Below the pieces are notes generated by a model. The model was given only the letters and a program-made list of their open reading frames with translations, did no database searches and was not told the origin of the DNA. A stretch of 64,000 nucleotides of DNA, taken from contig BQMJ01000053.1 in the NCBI GenBank assembly GCA_025991245.1, positions 1 through 64,000 of the forward strand, in the 5' to 3' direction. Below are positions 1 through 12,684 of the stretch, piece after piece. The number at the start of each line of letters is the position of its first letter. The first letter of the stretch is position 1. The DNA comes from Galdieria partita. Lineage: Eukaryota; Rhodophyta; Bangiophyceae; Galdieriales; Galdieriaceae. Both the position numbers and the translations under genes were made by a program.

Positions 1-580
1 CCTAATAAACCCTAATAAACCCTAATAAACCCTAATAAACCCTAATAAACCCTAATAAACCCTAATAAACCCTAATAAACCCTAATAAACCCTAATAAAC
101 CCTAATAAACCCTAAATAACCCTAATAAACCCTAATAAACCCTAATAAACCCTAATAAACCCTAATAAACCCTAATAAACCCTAATAAACCCTAATAAAC
201 CCTAATAAACCCTAATAAACCCTAAATAAACCCTAATAAACCCTAATAAACCCTAATAAACCCTAATAAACCCTAAATAAACCCTAATAAACCCTAAATA
301 AACCCTAAATAAACCCTAAATAAACCCTAAATAAACCCTAAATAAACCCTAATAAACCCTAATAAACCCTAATAAACCCTAATAAACCCTAAATAAACCC
401 TAAATAAACCCTAAATAAACCCTAATAAACCCTAATAAACCCTAATAAACCCTAATAAACCCTAATAAACCCTAAATAAACCCTAAATAAACCCTAAATA
501 ACCCTAATAAACCCTAAATAAACCCTAATAAACCCTAATAAACCCTAATATTCCTTAATAAACCCTAATAAAACCTAATA
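1..580. repeat. Telomeric repeat array (left chromosome end)
   Basis: Tandem array of CCCTAATAAA (G-strand TTTATTAGGG), with an interspersed 11-bp variant CCCTAAATAAA that clusters between about 220 and 520. The C-rich strand runs 5' to 3' from base 1, as expected at a left chromosome end. The last copies (about 545-580) are degenerate. The unit resembles the plant-type CCCTAAA motif with an inserted ATA/AAT spacer. Heterogeneity of unit length suggests a telomerase that slips on its template or recombination between units (inference). Confidence 0.96.
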
Positions 581-3000
581 GTATCCCATTAGTAGACTGT
601 AAACCCTCAGTAAAATCTGAATAAGAAGGAAAAATGAATACTCCCTTCGGCCAGGCTACACATATTTTGCAATTTATTTAGCTTTTTTTTCATATATGCA
701 TTCGAGGACCCTCTTAATTTTATCAAGCTTTTTCTCCTTGCTTGTAATCAGGTTTGTCGCAAATTTTTAATGAGCATTTTAAAGATGGCGTTGTGACTTC
801 TTTTATTGGCTCTTTTTGGTTACGTTTGTATTTGAGTCATATTGCGAGAGTACTGGAAATGTAAAGAAAATGTTTACATTTTACTTTTAATCAGTGGTTG
901 TCCTTTTGTGTTTAGGCATTTTTCTGTTGTTTTGTGTTGATTAAAAATTTTAAGCGAATCGCTTAAATGCAATTTTTTGTAGCAACTGTTACTTTGACAT
1001 TGTCGCCTTTTATTGACCAAGTTGTAAATCAAATTATTAAAGCGTTTATTACACATCGTTTTTCTTCGTTCTTAGTTATAGCCCTATATATTGTGTAAGG
1101 ATCCTCGAGCTTTCTTATTATCGATGAATGTTCCCTTATTCATCCAGGTAATATTTTTCTGTAGTATGTGACTTTGGATAAAAATAGTAATAAACCTTAA
1201 TAAAACTTAATAAACCCTGATAAGAAAGTTCCCATTGCCCTGTTCCAAAACATCCGCATTTGAAGATTTTTTAGGTTTTCTGTCATCACAATGCATTAAA
1301 GAAAGAAAGTGAATTGGTTCTACCAAGACCTTTACTTTTGCTTTTAGTCTGGTGAAAGTAATTAATTCTCAAAACTGTGTTTCTTGTTTCGCCAGCGATC
1401 AAATGACTTGCCTTGAGCTATTTTTGCGTATTTTTGTATTTGTTGTTGATTACGGGAAACCTGGAAATTTAGGGAAAATTTTGAGATGCTATTTTTTTGA
1501 GGCCTTTTTGAGTTTAGGTATTCCCTACCAAGACCTAATAGTAAACCATAACTAGACCGCATAGTAAAACCTCAGTAAAACCTGAGTAAGAAAGAAAAAT
1601 GCATACTCTTCTTTGCCAGGCTACACATATTTTACGATTCATTTTGTTATTGAATGCATCAGAGAAGAAAGTCCTTTAATTTTATCAATCGTTTTATATT
1701 TACTTCTAGTATAATTAATTTATGTAGTAAAATTTTATAAGAGTTTTTTGAATGGCCATATGACTTTTGTTGTGTGCTTCGTTTTGTTTATGCATTGGAG
1801 TTTTACTGCGTGAACAATTGAATCCCTATAGAAAATGTTTCCATTCTATCTTTAATTAGTGATCTTCCTTTTTTGTTTAGCCGTTTTCCTGCTGTGTTTT
1901 GTGGATTTAAAATTTTAAGCGGTTTTCTTCAAGGAAAATTTTTTTGGTTGATTTTAGCCTTATTACCTTCCTTTATTATTGACAAAATTTACAGCAATTT
2001 ATTGAATCTTTTATTACCGACTTTTTTCTTTCTTTTTATTGAAGCTGTATTCATCCAATGTAGAACCTTTTTGATTTTCTATATTGGTTGGATGTTCTTT
2101 TAGTCATCCTATTAATATCTTTCAAGGGTATCTGTTTTTTGATAAGAAAAGTTATATAACTTAGCAAGCCTGATAAGTAAAATTTCCATTGCCCTGTACT
2201 AGACCATTCGTATTTGAACATTTATCCAGGTCTTGGTCATCTCAATGCATTGGGAAAGAAAGCGAATTGGTTCTATCAAGACCTTTACTTTCGCTTTTAG
2301 TTTCGTAAAAATAATGAATTCTCAAACTGTGCTATATGTTTTGCCAGCAATCAAATGACTTGCCTTGTGTACTATTGCTGCGTATGTTTGTAACTGTTGT
2401 TTATTACGGGTATTTAGGTGAAATTTTAGGATGCTATTTTTAATTCAAAGCCCTTTCTAGTTAGGGAATTTCTCTGTTGCTTCCCAGTAATTCGAAATTG
2501 TGAGCTTTTCAGAAACTGTGAGCATTTTCCTTCAATGGTTCCTTTTTCTTGTTATTAGCATTATTACCTTCGTTTTTAATTGAACGAGTGGTACAGTAAA
2601 TAAATATTCATTTTTTTCACATTATGATACTTCGCTTTATCTGGTATTTTTGCCGAATCTATATAGTAAAAAGTCCTTTTGGTTTCTGGTAGTGGATGAA
2701 TTTACCTTCATTGGCCCTGTTAATACCTTCCTACAGTATTTGGACTTTTATGTAAATATGCATATTTAACTAGAAACTATACTCTAATCAAGCCTAATAA
2801 AACAGAAATAAAGAAAAAATGCTTATTGCTTTTAGTCAGGACATACCTAGTTTTTCAATTCGTTGCACTCTAGTAGTCTCAAAGTAGGAGTGGGCGGAGT
2901 AAATTGCTTATGTCTGTTTTCTTATTTATGTTTTTTTACAAAGAAAGTTATGTAGTGTTTCATTTTTTATTCTCGTTGTGCTACTGACCAAGTTTTCTTT
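560..3000. repeat. Diverged tandem subtelomeric repeat units with embedded telomere-like blocks
   Basis: Two units of roughly 960 bp (about 570-1530 and 1530-2480) and a partial third (about 2780-2960) align by eye. Shared landmarks are CCAGGCTACACATATTTT (about 650 and 1615), the block beginning TTTTAATCAGTGG / TTTAATTAGTGA (about 885 and 1852), CCCATTGCCCTGT / TTCCATTGCCCTGT (about 1230 and 2188) and GAATTGGTTCTA with CAAGACCTTTACTTT (about 1310 and 2265). Degenerate telomere repeats sit at about 1187-1222, 1527-1590, 2160-2180 and 2785-2810. Divergence is substantial, so the amplification is old. No protein gene is supported here. Confidence 0.8.
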
Positions 3001-4279
3001 CCTGTCAGCTGCACTTTGTTTATGCTTTTTTTGGATTGGAAACTAGACTTAGTTGTTACATTCCTCGTTTAGTTCAGATTTTTTTTTTGGAGTTCACAAA
3101 TTTTTGCTGTTTTTTGTATTTTTTCGAGAATTTAAGTGATTCGTTTGAATGGTACCCTTTTGGTGTCATAAATCTAAGACGCGAGCATGTACGTGAACAA
3201 GTCGTTGCAACAGTAGAGCAATCTGACACTACTAACATTTTCATTTCTTTGTTTTTTACTGCTTTCATTGTTGTTTTCAAGGATTGTCCCTCCTTTGTAC
3301 TACTTTTCCTCCAATGAGAAAAAAAATATTTGTTCTTCTATATTTCAATGTCGTTTATTTACTAAATTCACTTTCATCAAAAGTATTCTATTTTTTCTCT
3401 CTGATCAGTTTGCTGTAACTTTTTTACTTCGTTTCACACGGTCGACAAATATCTGCAGGACGAGTACAGGTTCAAGGTACTGATGATGTAAGAAACATCT
3501 GGTATATGGAAATTCTTCAATGTATTCTCAAGTTTCTACTTCTCTAAATGTTTATTATTCTATGGCTTCCTTATAAAATCGGTATTTTTATTGTTCCTTT
3601 GATAAACTTTAGAAACAAGTGTAGCCCTTATAATGCAAAGATTGCCTATTCCCCTTTGATGTATTGCATAAACTTCTCTTCAATACCTTTCCATAATGCC
3701 AAAATAAGAGACCTGAAACTGAACTGCTGTAATCTTTTTCTTCTTTCTTTTAATATTGTCATAAATTTTATAAATTCTTGAACTTTTTTATGCATTAATG
3801 ACACAGTAATGTTTCTCACAAATTTCTCTTTTCATATAGGTTTGTATGGGTATTACTTAGTAACGATATTGATATTTCTTTATTGATGTTTCTTATTAAG
3901 ATCGTTGCTATCTTCAGTGCATACATAATAATAAGAGTTCAATTTGGATAGTTTCGAAACTTCTGTTTCGATCGCTTCACCAAGACCTTCATGGTTGAAC
4001 CTTACCCTATGAAAATAGTCTTGAAAAATCTGTCTTAGATAGCAAAATTTTAAGTAGTGCTTTTTGATCACTTTATTGTATTCTACGTTGCAGTGTTATT
4101 GAAAATGTAAACAATTGGTAGATAGTTTTTACTTTCTGACGGCCTAAAGGTACTGTTTGTTTCATTATGTAAGAACCCTTAACTTGAAATATAGTGTCGC
4201 TATACATATTTAGCAAAAAGTATACAATGCTTATGGTATTCTTGGATTTTCAAAAGCAAAACATTGTGTTTCGGTAAAC

Positions 4280-4525
4280 TTTTCGATCCGCCTTTTATCT
4301 ATTCTCAACAATGCCAAACTGAGAATCAATTTGTTTTTTTTTAGTGTGAATTACTATGCCCTAGATTCTTGCTCAACTGTCGTTTTCTAAGAATGATTGA
4401 ATTAGGAGATTCAATAGTCATATAGACTCTTAGTTCACAATTTAAAAAATGCAGCTTTTTGCTCCTTTTTCTTCTAGTATTACTGTCTGTTTTCCTTTTG
4501 TGTTTTATGTCTTATAACCCTTGAA
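4280..4525 (+). repeat. Dispersed subtelomeric repeat, copy 1
   Basis: This block aligns with 12685-12905. Shared strings include TTTTATCTATTCTCAACAA, AACTTAGAATCA / AACTGAGAATCA and ATTGAATTA-GAGATTCA, ending near an ACTGTCT-TCC-T stretch. Both copies are in the same orientation, about 8.4 kb apart. No coding frame is shared, so it is probably a non-coding duplicated segment. Confidence 0.7.
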
Positions 4526-5424
4526 TGTGTAATGAAACTTTCCTAGGTTCTATTTCACCTATGTACTAAAATGTTCGAGGTGAGAATACATTGATTATTT
4601 TTATATACAGATTTGTTCTATTTTTCTTTTTACTAAATTTTGCATTATCACCTACTATTTACCCCTGTGAACAACTAGGAATACTGATGCCATAAGGACA
4701 AATAATGTATTGAAGTTATTCAATTTTTTCACTTGGGCCAACCTCTTTAAATTCTTTCTTTTGCTATAGACTCTATTCGAGACGACATTTTTATCGCTCT
4801 TCTAATGAGCCCTAGATAATTTTAGAAAAACAGTTAAACCTTTTTTTTATTTGAAAAGACACGTTTTGCCATTTTTTTCTAAAAAGCATGCATTTTTCTC
4901 AATTCACTAAATCGTCGTAAAAGAATCTAATAGAGTATAAAATTAAGTGGTGTAGATTCTGTTAAATTCTTTTGAAATTGTGTCAACATTCTTGATGATT
5001 TTTGTGATTTTGCTAATTTATTTCGAGTGACAAAATAATTCTTCCTTTGAATTCTTTTTGGAATCACCTCCACAGTTGTATTGGTATTTTATGTAAGCGA
5101 CATTCAATTGTTCCATTTGTTTCACTTTTATTGAAGTTTTTAATTTTTGGGGGAACTGAGCAATTTGGTTATGAGTTTGATGCATTGCGAAATCTAAATC
5201 TGGTAATTTTTACAGCTAGCGTATTGCATGGCTTGTTTCACTATAGTCGTTTTCGATATTGAAAAGCGACAGTTTTTCAAAAAGTAGAATCGTGCAACTG
5301 TTGGTTTTTACTATGTGGTATCTTTTATCAGACACCTTTTTTGTAAAAAGAATTTTTTTGCTTTCTTATGGTAACTGGATCCATTCTGTTCTATTTTATG
5401 TTGATTGGCATAATATTGTACACG

Positions 5425-5530
5425 AATTGTACTGTTGGTATATATAATGAAGACAAAGCAAGCCACGCCTTTTCCATAAAAAAGCCTCAAATGAATTGAA
5501 CAGTTTGCAATCTAGCCACAAAAGTTCAAC
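5425..5530 (+). repeat. Local subtelomeric repeat, copy 1
   Basis: A block with a GGTATATATAATGAAGACAA-type start, followed by AAGCAAGCCACGCC, CCATAAAAAAG and GAACAGTTTGCAATC, aligns with about 6595-6685 (GGTATACATATAGAAACAAA, AAGTAAGGCATACC, CCATAAAAGTG, GAAATTGTAAACAATG). The spacing of about 1.16 kb suggests an old tandem duplication of this part of the subtelomere. Confidence 0.6.
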
Positions 5531-6589
5531 GTTTGTCTGCAGCATCGTCGATATTATATGCTTTATGTCAGTTTGACTATGCTTTGAATGACAACTTGAA
5601 GTGAAACATATCTCTCAAGATCACTTTTCCTCCATGATTTTGTTGCATTTTCTTTCTTGTTCTTTGAAATCATCCTGTCGTTTTAATTTCTCTCCTTAAA
5701 AATATAAAATTTCTTTTGAGTATTTCAACTTGACAAAAGTACTGAATTGTTTCCGACTGAGAATATGGTAGGTCTTTCTTTGAACATGCATTTTGGACAC
5801 TTCTTCTTACTATCTTTTGCATTGTCGACTGATGTCCACCCCTTGAGAACAATTAGTGGTACTAATCTAATGAAGAGCAGGTAGTACAAGGGAATTCTTC
5901 TACTGTTTCGATAGTGTCTTTTTCTCTAAAAGTCTTTCTTTTCTCTATAAATTGATTTTTAACTCGCTATTTTTATCGTTCTTCTTTTAAACTTTTAGTA
6001 TATCCAAGAAAATCAGTTACCGAGTCTTAGTAAACCGAAAATTTTTTAGTGTAAGCTGCAATCTGTCGTGCGCTTCCACTCCATTATTCTCGTGAAGCCA
6101 ATGCTATGAAGAAAAAATGAAATGATTCAAATGCTGATTTACCTCGTTGGTTTCATATTTGATAGTTTTGATGTTTTGTCTTGTTTGTTGATGCATCTGT
6201 GACAATTCACTTTCGCCTATATAATCTTTAGCCCCAGAAAACTTCTGAAATTGTACTGCCATTGACAGATCATGAATTTTCTCAAACACTTGCTTTGGGA
6301 AAACGTTTTCATTCTTTGGAGCTAAAATAATTCATTATTTATTTGAAATGCTGCTAAACTAAATCGGCTCCGTTTTCTGCATCCGTATTACTATGGATTT
6401 ACCGTATCAGAGTCTTTCTCAATTCACTGATATGGTTTGAAAAGTACAACTTTGTCTCTCTTATGCTTTCTTATGATGTCGCGTTTATCATTTAGCAATT
6501 TGACAAATCAGTTTTTTACTTTCTTATGTTACATGTTTACTGCTTATTTTATTCTGTGAGTATCTTCTTATACTATACTTCTACTTTGG

Positions 6590-6690
6590 TGGTGGTATAC
6601 ATATAGAAACAAAAGTAAGGCATACCATACATATGCCATAAAAGTGACTTCAACTGAAAGAAATTGTAAACAATGACGACGTAGATATTC
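6590..6690 (+). repeat. Local subtelomeric repeat, copy 2
   Basis: Partner of the block at about 5425-5530, same orientation and clearly diverged. Flanking DNA (about 5260-5330 against 6470-6540) also shows weak similarity, so the duplicated unit is probably longer than the visible core. Confidence 0.55.
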
Positions 6691-9600
6691 CATCATGTCT
6701 ACTATCCTTCCTCTTTCTATTTGCTTTATTGCTAGATGACCTATACTTTGAGTGGTAGCAATTCGAAAAATGTATTACGGCGTAGCATTTTTCGTCATTG
6801 GTCATATTGTACTTTTATTCTTTTTCTCTACGTAAAACTTGTTCTTCTTTGTTTTCTTAACTTTAAATACCCTTTTAGTTTTTGTTTGAGTATGCATTTC
6901 ATGAAATTTTGGTTTTTACCCTAGCTCTTTCCTCTTAAATTTTCTATTTGAAACTCTTTGTTTGTGATATCCTCTATTCGAAATTCTTTTTCTTCCATTT
7001 CTACCATAAGAAACTTTAATAGGTTTTGCTTTTCATACTTGCCTAGCATTGAAATAGATACTTGGTTAATAGAAATTAAAAGATTGCCTTATAAAGAGGT
7101 ACATATTCATTTCTATGTTTTAATAGGGAGCAAGAGCAAGATTGAGACTGGACGCCTCTTTTATTGACACAACTTGGAATACTGTGATGTTTGAGACGTT
7201 GCAGGAGAAGCTCAAATTGTACTATTCTGGTCTACTTGTAGCCTCGCTCAAGAATTTTATACTATATCAAGTATGGGAAGATGCACTATCGAAGATTTTG
7301 AACCAATCGTCTGTGTTACCTTGACTTTTCAAGAGGAAAATAGACTATGAAAGAAGAGTTTGCTAAGTTCTGTTTTTTATTGCATCATTGCTGTTGATTT
7401 CTACTGCTAGTTGTTTTTATATTTACAAGTAGATGGCACGCTAGTCATTTTGAGGCAGTTGTGGCCTACTCTGGGCAAATCGTAAAATATTAGTCATGTA
7501 TGAGAATAACACATTTCTCTGAAAACAAACTATCTCCTACTGCCTTTTCACACAAGTTTCTGGCTTTGAAAAAATTTCAAAAAAAAAGTTTTCAATTTTG
7601 TCGAGAATTGGCTACGTAGAACAAATCATAGTCCATGACAACCAAATTGTAATACAGGAAAGCGAGGGAATGAATCATTAAACCCTCATGTGAACTCAAA
7701 TAACTTCTTCCTGGATTTCCCAACGACCCAGCTTGGATCCTAATTCTGCCTAGTAAAATCTACAATGCAGCAAGGTTTTCAATCGCAAAACAAATACCAA
7801 GATTCTATCGGTTAACTGCTACAATTTTTTCCATAGACATTACCTTCTCATTTAGCTGCTTGTAAAGAGCAGAGTTTTCAATGTAAAATTGCATTTCTTC
7901 CTATTGAGTGTAATAGTTTTTGAATATGTGGTTTTCTTCAGGTACTGTTTTAGGTGCTTTTCTGTTAATTTTTTTCTCTTTCACATCACAGTGCAACTGG
8001 AAAGGATTTCAGCATTTTGTACCATAGACAACTTTATATTCTTAATGTATTTTATTCCGAACTTTTTGTATGGTCCGTTTTTATATGTTTTCCTAGTTGT
8101 TTTAATTCGCCACTGGGTTCAATAAAAATTCGTAAACCTTTTTCTTCTCATAGACTTCCTGTAATTTAGCAATTTGATTGTGCTTGTCCTTGTTTTGGCT
8201 GAGTAGTTTGCTTTTGAACTGATATCGTTGTTACAAGAAATTTTTGGTTTTCCTTTTCTCCTTTCAAATGAATTTTCTATGGGAAACTCTCACAAGTACA
8301 TGTTGTCTTCAATAAGTTTCTGTGACACATGGTTTCAACACAATGAAAGCTTCTCATGTCACTTGTCTTGCACCTCTACTTATTGTTTTAATTGATACTG
8401 GGTTGTTTGAATTTTTTAAAACCTGGACTTACAAGCAGTTTTTTTATAGTCGTTCTCCATAATAAATCTTTTCTTATGAGGTTATACGAATTTTCAATTT
8501 TTAATCGTTTGGTGTTAGCTATACTACATTGGAACCTGCTCTGTCAACCATGAATGATTCCGATTGATTGATTGGCAACACTTGAATCGTCAATTCTAGC
8601 CTTTACCTTGCTTTAGGAATTTGTGTCGACTCTTTAAAGTCCCTCTGGTTACAACTTTGCGAATCAAAGTGGCTGAACGTTGAGTTTCTCGCCTCTCCTG
8701 GATTGGGTTAAAACATTTCCAAATTGTCAAGACACGTTGTCTGAGCTATTATCAAATGTATCATTTTCCTTTTACAATCACTTGTTTGTTGTACTGCATA
8801 TGGCAGTTGGTGTTTGTCTTTCTTTGTTTTTCTAAAAGACTTTCTTTCTTGGATATAAATGATAAGGAAATTTGTCTATAAAGAAAATTACATGTCTTGT
8901 ACAGTTTTGATAGAGCAATTCATTGCCTTTCAGTCATTTTCTTTATAACAAACCAATTGTTGGTTAGAGTTCTTCTTGTACACGTAACTAATCACGAAAT
9001 TCAGCGTATATTCACTCACGGACGCTAGATTTCTACGTTAGTAAAATTTTAGCAATGGCTTCCAACAGTATGAAGATCTATCGTTCAAGTAAAAAAGGGT
9101 ATCAACAATAAAATATTCATTTCTCGCTCCATTTTGCTTGGTAGCCAAGGAAGATCCTGGAATATCTTGTGCATATATAGGAATGTTGCTCAGTCGAAAA
9201 AATTCAATCTGCCAAAAGAATAGCTGTTTAAAATGCAGACCGCTGAACAATGACTTGATGAATTCGTCTCGAGTTGTCAGTTTGTATACTTTGTGCTTCT
9301 CAGCCTTACTGATTACACATGATAGTAGTTGTGTCTTATATAGCTGATTGCGCTTTCCCACAAAAAAGACAGGGTTATTGAACTGCCAACAATGATTCTA
9401 TTCAAACAGTATCTTTTCTAAAACAGTGTCGTCTTCTCCCAAGTCTTGAGTTTGAACATATGTAACGAGTGGTCTTGGGCACTTCTTCATCCTCCAAGTG
9501 ACCACGTCAAGTAAGCCTGGCAAACAACGACGTAAAGATGCAAAGTCGGTGGACAAACTCTGTTCACGTCCGTTTTCGAAACAGCAACTCACAGTTGAAC

Positions 9601-9709
9601 TGCGCAGTTCAGTGGCCAGGAGCCAACCTCCCCTCTCCACTCGGACAATAGATTCTCAATAGACAAAAACTGACAATGACAGAAATCGGTTTTGTGAAGA
9701 ACCGAAGAG

Positions 9710-10020
9710 AATCAACCCAGAATATATTCCGAATGTTACAAAAGATCTTGGTGATTGTTCCACGAGGGAGAGTCTTCAACAACTGTTTACAGGACAACAG
9801 TTAGCTGTACAATTCAGTTCAAAGACCAAGTTCCATTGAAAGACTATATTGGGACAAAGATTCAGACTCAAAGACTATTTGGAGCCTTTGTGCCCACTGG
9901 TGCCTCAGCACTCCGAAGGAACAAAGTCTTCAAACAGACCAGAAACTAAAGATCAACAATTCTCTCAAACAGAACCTACGTTGCATTCGACAAGAACTTG
10001 GAAGCGACTTTGAGGTTCAA
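9710..10020 (+). repeat. Diverged direct repeat A, copy 1
   Basis: Aligns with 11760-12050. Shared landmarks are GCTACAAAAGACCTTGATGA / GTTACAAAAGATCTTGGTGA, ACTATATTGGGA / ACTGTATAGGGA, a TTCAGACTCAAAGA-like stretch and a TTTGTGCC / TTTGTACC stretch. Both copies can be read in part as related peptides (KDQVPLKDYIG against KNQVTLQDCIG), hinting that the ancestor was coding. No family assignment. Confidence 0.6.
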
Positions 10021-10259
10021 GCCAAGTCGTTGGCAGGAAACGACCAAAACAAACTGGGCCTTGGTTGGTATTTCAAAAAGTGCGAAATCATAAAACTTCA
10101 AAGTTTTTTTCGTACTAAAAAGTTCTCCTCTAAATTCAACTAATTATATTTTCATAAAAAGGAACAATTTTATCCACTTCAAACCGGTGGTAACAAAGCA
10201 ACTACAGCCACAGTTGAGCAAAACAATCACAAAAGGAAGATTGGGCAAAGGGACGTTGA

Positions 10260-10410
10260 AGAGCTCTTCGAGCAAAAAGTGTACACGCCATATAGTTTCA
10301 TATGTACCTAGTGAAAACTTTCCAAGGGAACCTTCCTTTCAAAGTTTTACCTAGAATACTATTGATTCTCTAACGTTGCATTATTGAAGAGAACCGTTGT
10401 GCTAGAATGA
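10260..10410 (+). repeat. Diverged direct repeat B, copy 1
   Basis: Aligns with about 14225-14370. Shared features are a TATAGTTTCATATGTAC / TATCGTTTCTTGTATAC stretch, TTTCCAA-GGAACCTT-C / TTTCCAAAAGAACCTTGC, and the following segment around TACTATTGATTCTCTA / GACTGTTGATGCTCTA. Same orientation, about 3.96 kb apart. Confidence 0.55.
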
Positions 10411-11129
10411 GTGTCGGCATACCTCCTAGAGAAAGGCCCGCCATTTTATAGTGAGATAAACTCACCTTTGTTATTTACCTTGAAGATTTACTGGCTTCAA
10501 GTTGATTTGGGGAACATTGAGCTCTAGTCGATAGGAATCATTTCAAGAAAGTATAATCTGCCACTTTCAAGAAGAAGGGCGTGTTTACTGCAACTGGAAC
10601 GATTGGGTGTGCAGTCGCCAAGTTGTCTTGAGAAATTTCGTCAAGTAGAGTGAACACTTGTGCTGATTAATGTCTATCTGAACTGTTTGCAACTTGGAGG
10701 ACTGTGAATTTTGTGTTACTAGTATCAAGGACTTTTTAGACTTTTGCAGATTTGAGTTTACACTCTGGTCGAGTGTTTCAATTATCAACAAAACGTTTAA
10801 GTACACATTGGAAGTGAGAGATGTATATAAATTGTATTTTGCCTACAAGAATGTTGATAAAGAATCCAGTCAAGTTTCTCAACTCGCTTGAATACATAGA
10901 CCAAGTGAAGCATATTCTATTTTTGTATAATTGTATTGCGAAAATAAAGAATCAGTTGTTGACTCTCTCTATTTTGTATAAAGTCTATATATGAAAACTG
11001 TTCATAATAGCATAGCGTCACGACTCAAATAGTAAGTATCGTTGCAAGAACCTTGCCTTGTTTTGTCCCTTGACAGCAACAATCACCAGCGCAGATCCTT
11101 GAACCCAGCAAAGTTTCAAACAGTCTGTG

Positions 11130-11500
11130 TTTCACAAAATTCAACAATAAAACACGGAAAATTCTGGAAATACTAGAACACTCCAAAGTTGGAGAAAGAT
11201 AACCAAATTGTCAAGGTAGCTTCCCAAGACAAAGAATTGCCTACACTAGTAGACCCAACAAAGAAAAGCAAAGAGGCAAGAAAGAAGCAACTCAGTCATA
11301 AACTCTTCAACTATACCCAAAATACTTCAACACGTTATGAAGCTAGTACCGGGACTCACTCTCGATTCTAGTTCCCTCAGAGTTTCTCTGATAAAAACCA
11401 AAGACGCATCTACAATAGTTATATCAAAACCCCACTCTCATGAAAACTTTCAAAGTTGGCTATTATCCACATTTATTCTAAAACGCAACGACAAAACTCA
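11130..11500 (+). repeat. Diverged direct repeat C, copy 1 (coding-like)
   Basis: Aligns with about 14890-15250. Shared landmarks are TTTCACAAAATTCA / TGTCACAAAATTCAGCAGTC, a lysine-rich segment reading VASQDKELP against VASKDKIL with EARKKQLSHKL against KRRKQQQLNEIL, and CAGAGTTTCTCTGA-AA / CAGAGTTACTCTGAAAACA. Peptide-level similarity between the copies suggests a formerly coding ancestor. I do not recognise the family. Confidence 0.6.
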
Positions 11501-11759
11501 AAGTTGGAAAAACACATCAACTGGTCAAGCACTCAAACAGTCATAAAGCTTTGTCTAATTCCCAGTCAACTAGCTCATATATCGCAACTTTGGTGATTCT
11601 TCATGTCTGTCAACAGAAGGTTGAAAGCTGCCATCATCACCTCGTCTATTCCAATCAAAGCAAACCGCTCATGTCTCCTCTTTAGTTGGATAAGAGACTT
11701 TAAATGGTCATAAACTCACAAATAAAGGAACTGGTTGTTTGAAGAATACAAGAATCAAA

Positions 11760-12050
11760 TCAGAATGTACTTCGAGTGCTACAAAAGACCTTGATGAGTG
11801 CGACACAAAAGAAGATTCACAATAACAATTCACAAGACTAGACTAGACTTTGTAGTATGCTTGGACTTGAAAAACCAAGTTACACTACAAGACTGTATAG
11901 GGAAAAGGGGTTCAAACTTAAAAAACAGTTGGGAACTTTTTGTACCGACTTTTCTTTTTATAGTACTCTACATAGTAAGAAACGCCTATAAAGTTACCAG
12001 AAAATGAAGAGCGACAGTTTTCAACAAGGATCCAAGTTGAGGTACGTTCA
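11760..12050 (+). repeat. Diverged direct repeat A, copy 2
   Basis: Partner of 9710-10020, about 2.05 kb downstream in the same orientation. The conserved KNQVTLQDCIG-like phrase lies in the same relative position as its counterpart in copy 1. Confidence 0.6.
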
Positions 12051-12684
12051 ACGTGAACTTGGACTAAAGATCAATACTTTTCAAGCTTTATGGAGCTCAA
12101 GTGTCAAATCTTGAAAGTTTACAACCAACACTAGCAGGTCTTGATGGCAAAGTTTGGTCTTGAAAAGTTTCTCGAAACCTATTCTTTGACGTTTTAGGCA
12201 TTACTGTCGAAATTTATCGTTTTGCTTTGAGGCAGTATTATTCCATTGAAGTGGAATTATTTTACTTTCACTGAATCTTGAATCTGTTTACGCATCACAA
12301 TGCTATTATCCAACAAAATGAATTGAGTTAATACGCAGCTTCTATTCTATACTTGAAATGTTCTTGTGATTCAAAACTCATCTGTCTATGGTTACAATTC
12401 TACTATATTTGTATCCATTTGGGCAATTCTGCCAGACGAATTTGAGTCGAAACCCAATTCTCCTTTATAAGGATGTTTCAAATCCATTTTACATAGAAAA
12501 ACGTTTTCAAATGTCGATTGCCCAGTTCATTCGAGTTGAATCATTTCTGTAAGTTCCAAGTATACTATATTATTTCCAGTTGATGGACATTAAAATGGCT
12601 ATGATGAAGATTCTGATGGCTATTACACTGGTAGTCTTCTTGAACTCCCCGAAAATGAACTTTGAGTTTTGATTGAAACATTTT

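Larger units (their letters stand above)
3001..9400. other. Gene-poor, T-rich subtelomeric DNA
   Basis: The + strand is markedly T-rich and carries only short open frames of low complexity. I see no tRNA, no conserved motif and no spliced gene. It contains at least two old duplications: a block at about 4280-4520 that recurs near 12.7 kb, and a block at about 5425-5530 that recurs at about 6590-6690. It looks like non-coding subtelomere. Confidence 0.7.

Noticed and set aside
9038-9797. Minus-strand open frames of 62-107 codons
   Set aside because: No motif, no compatible exon neighbours, overlapping frames on both strands; consistent with chance in repeat-derived DNA.
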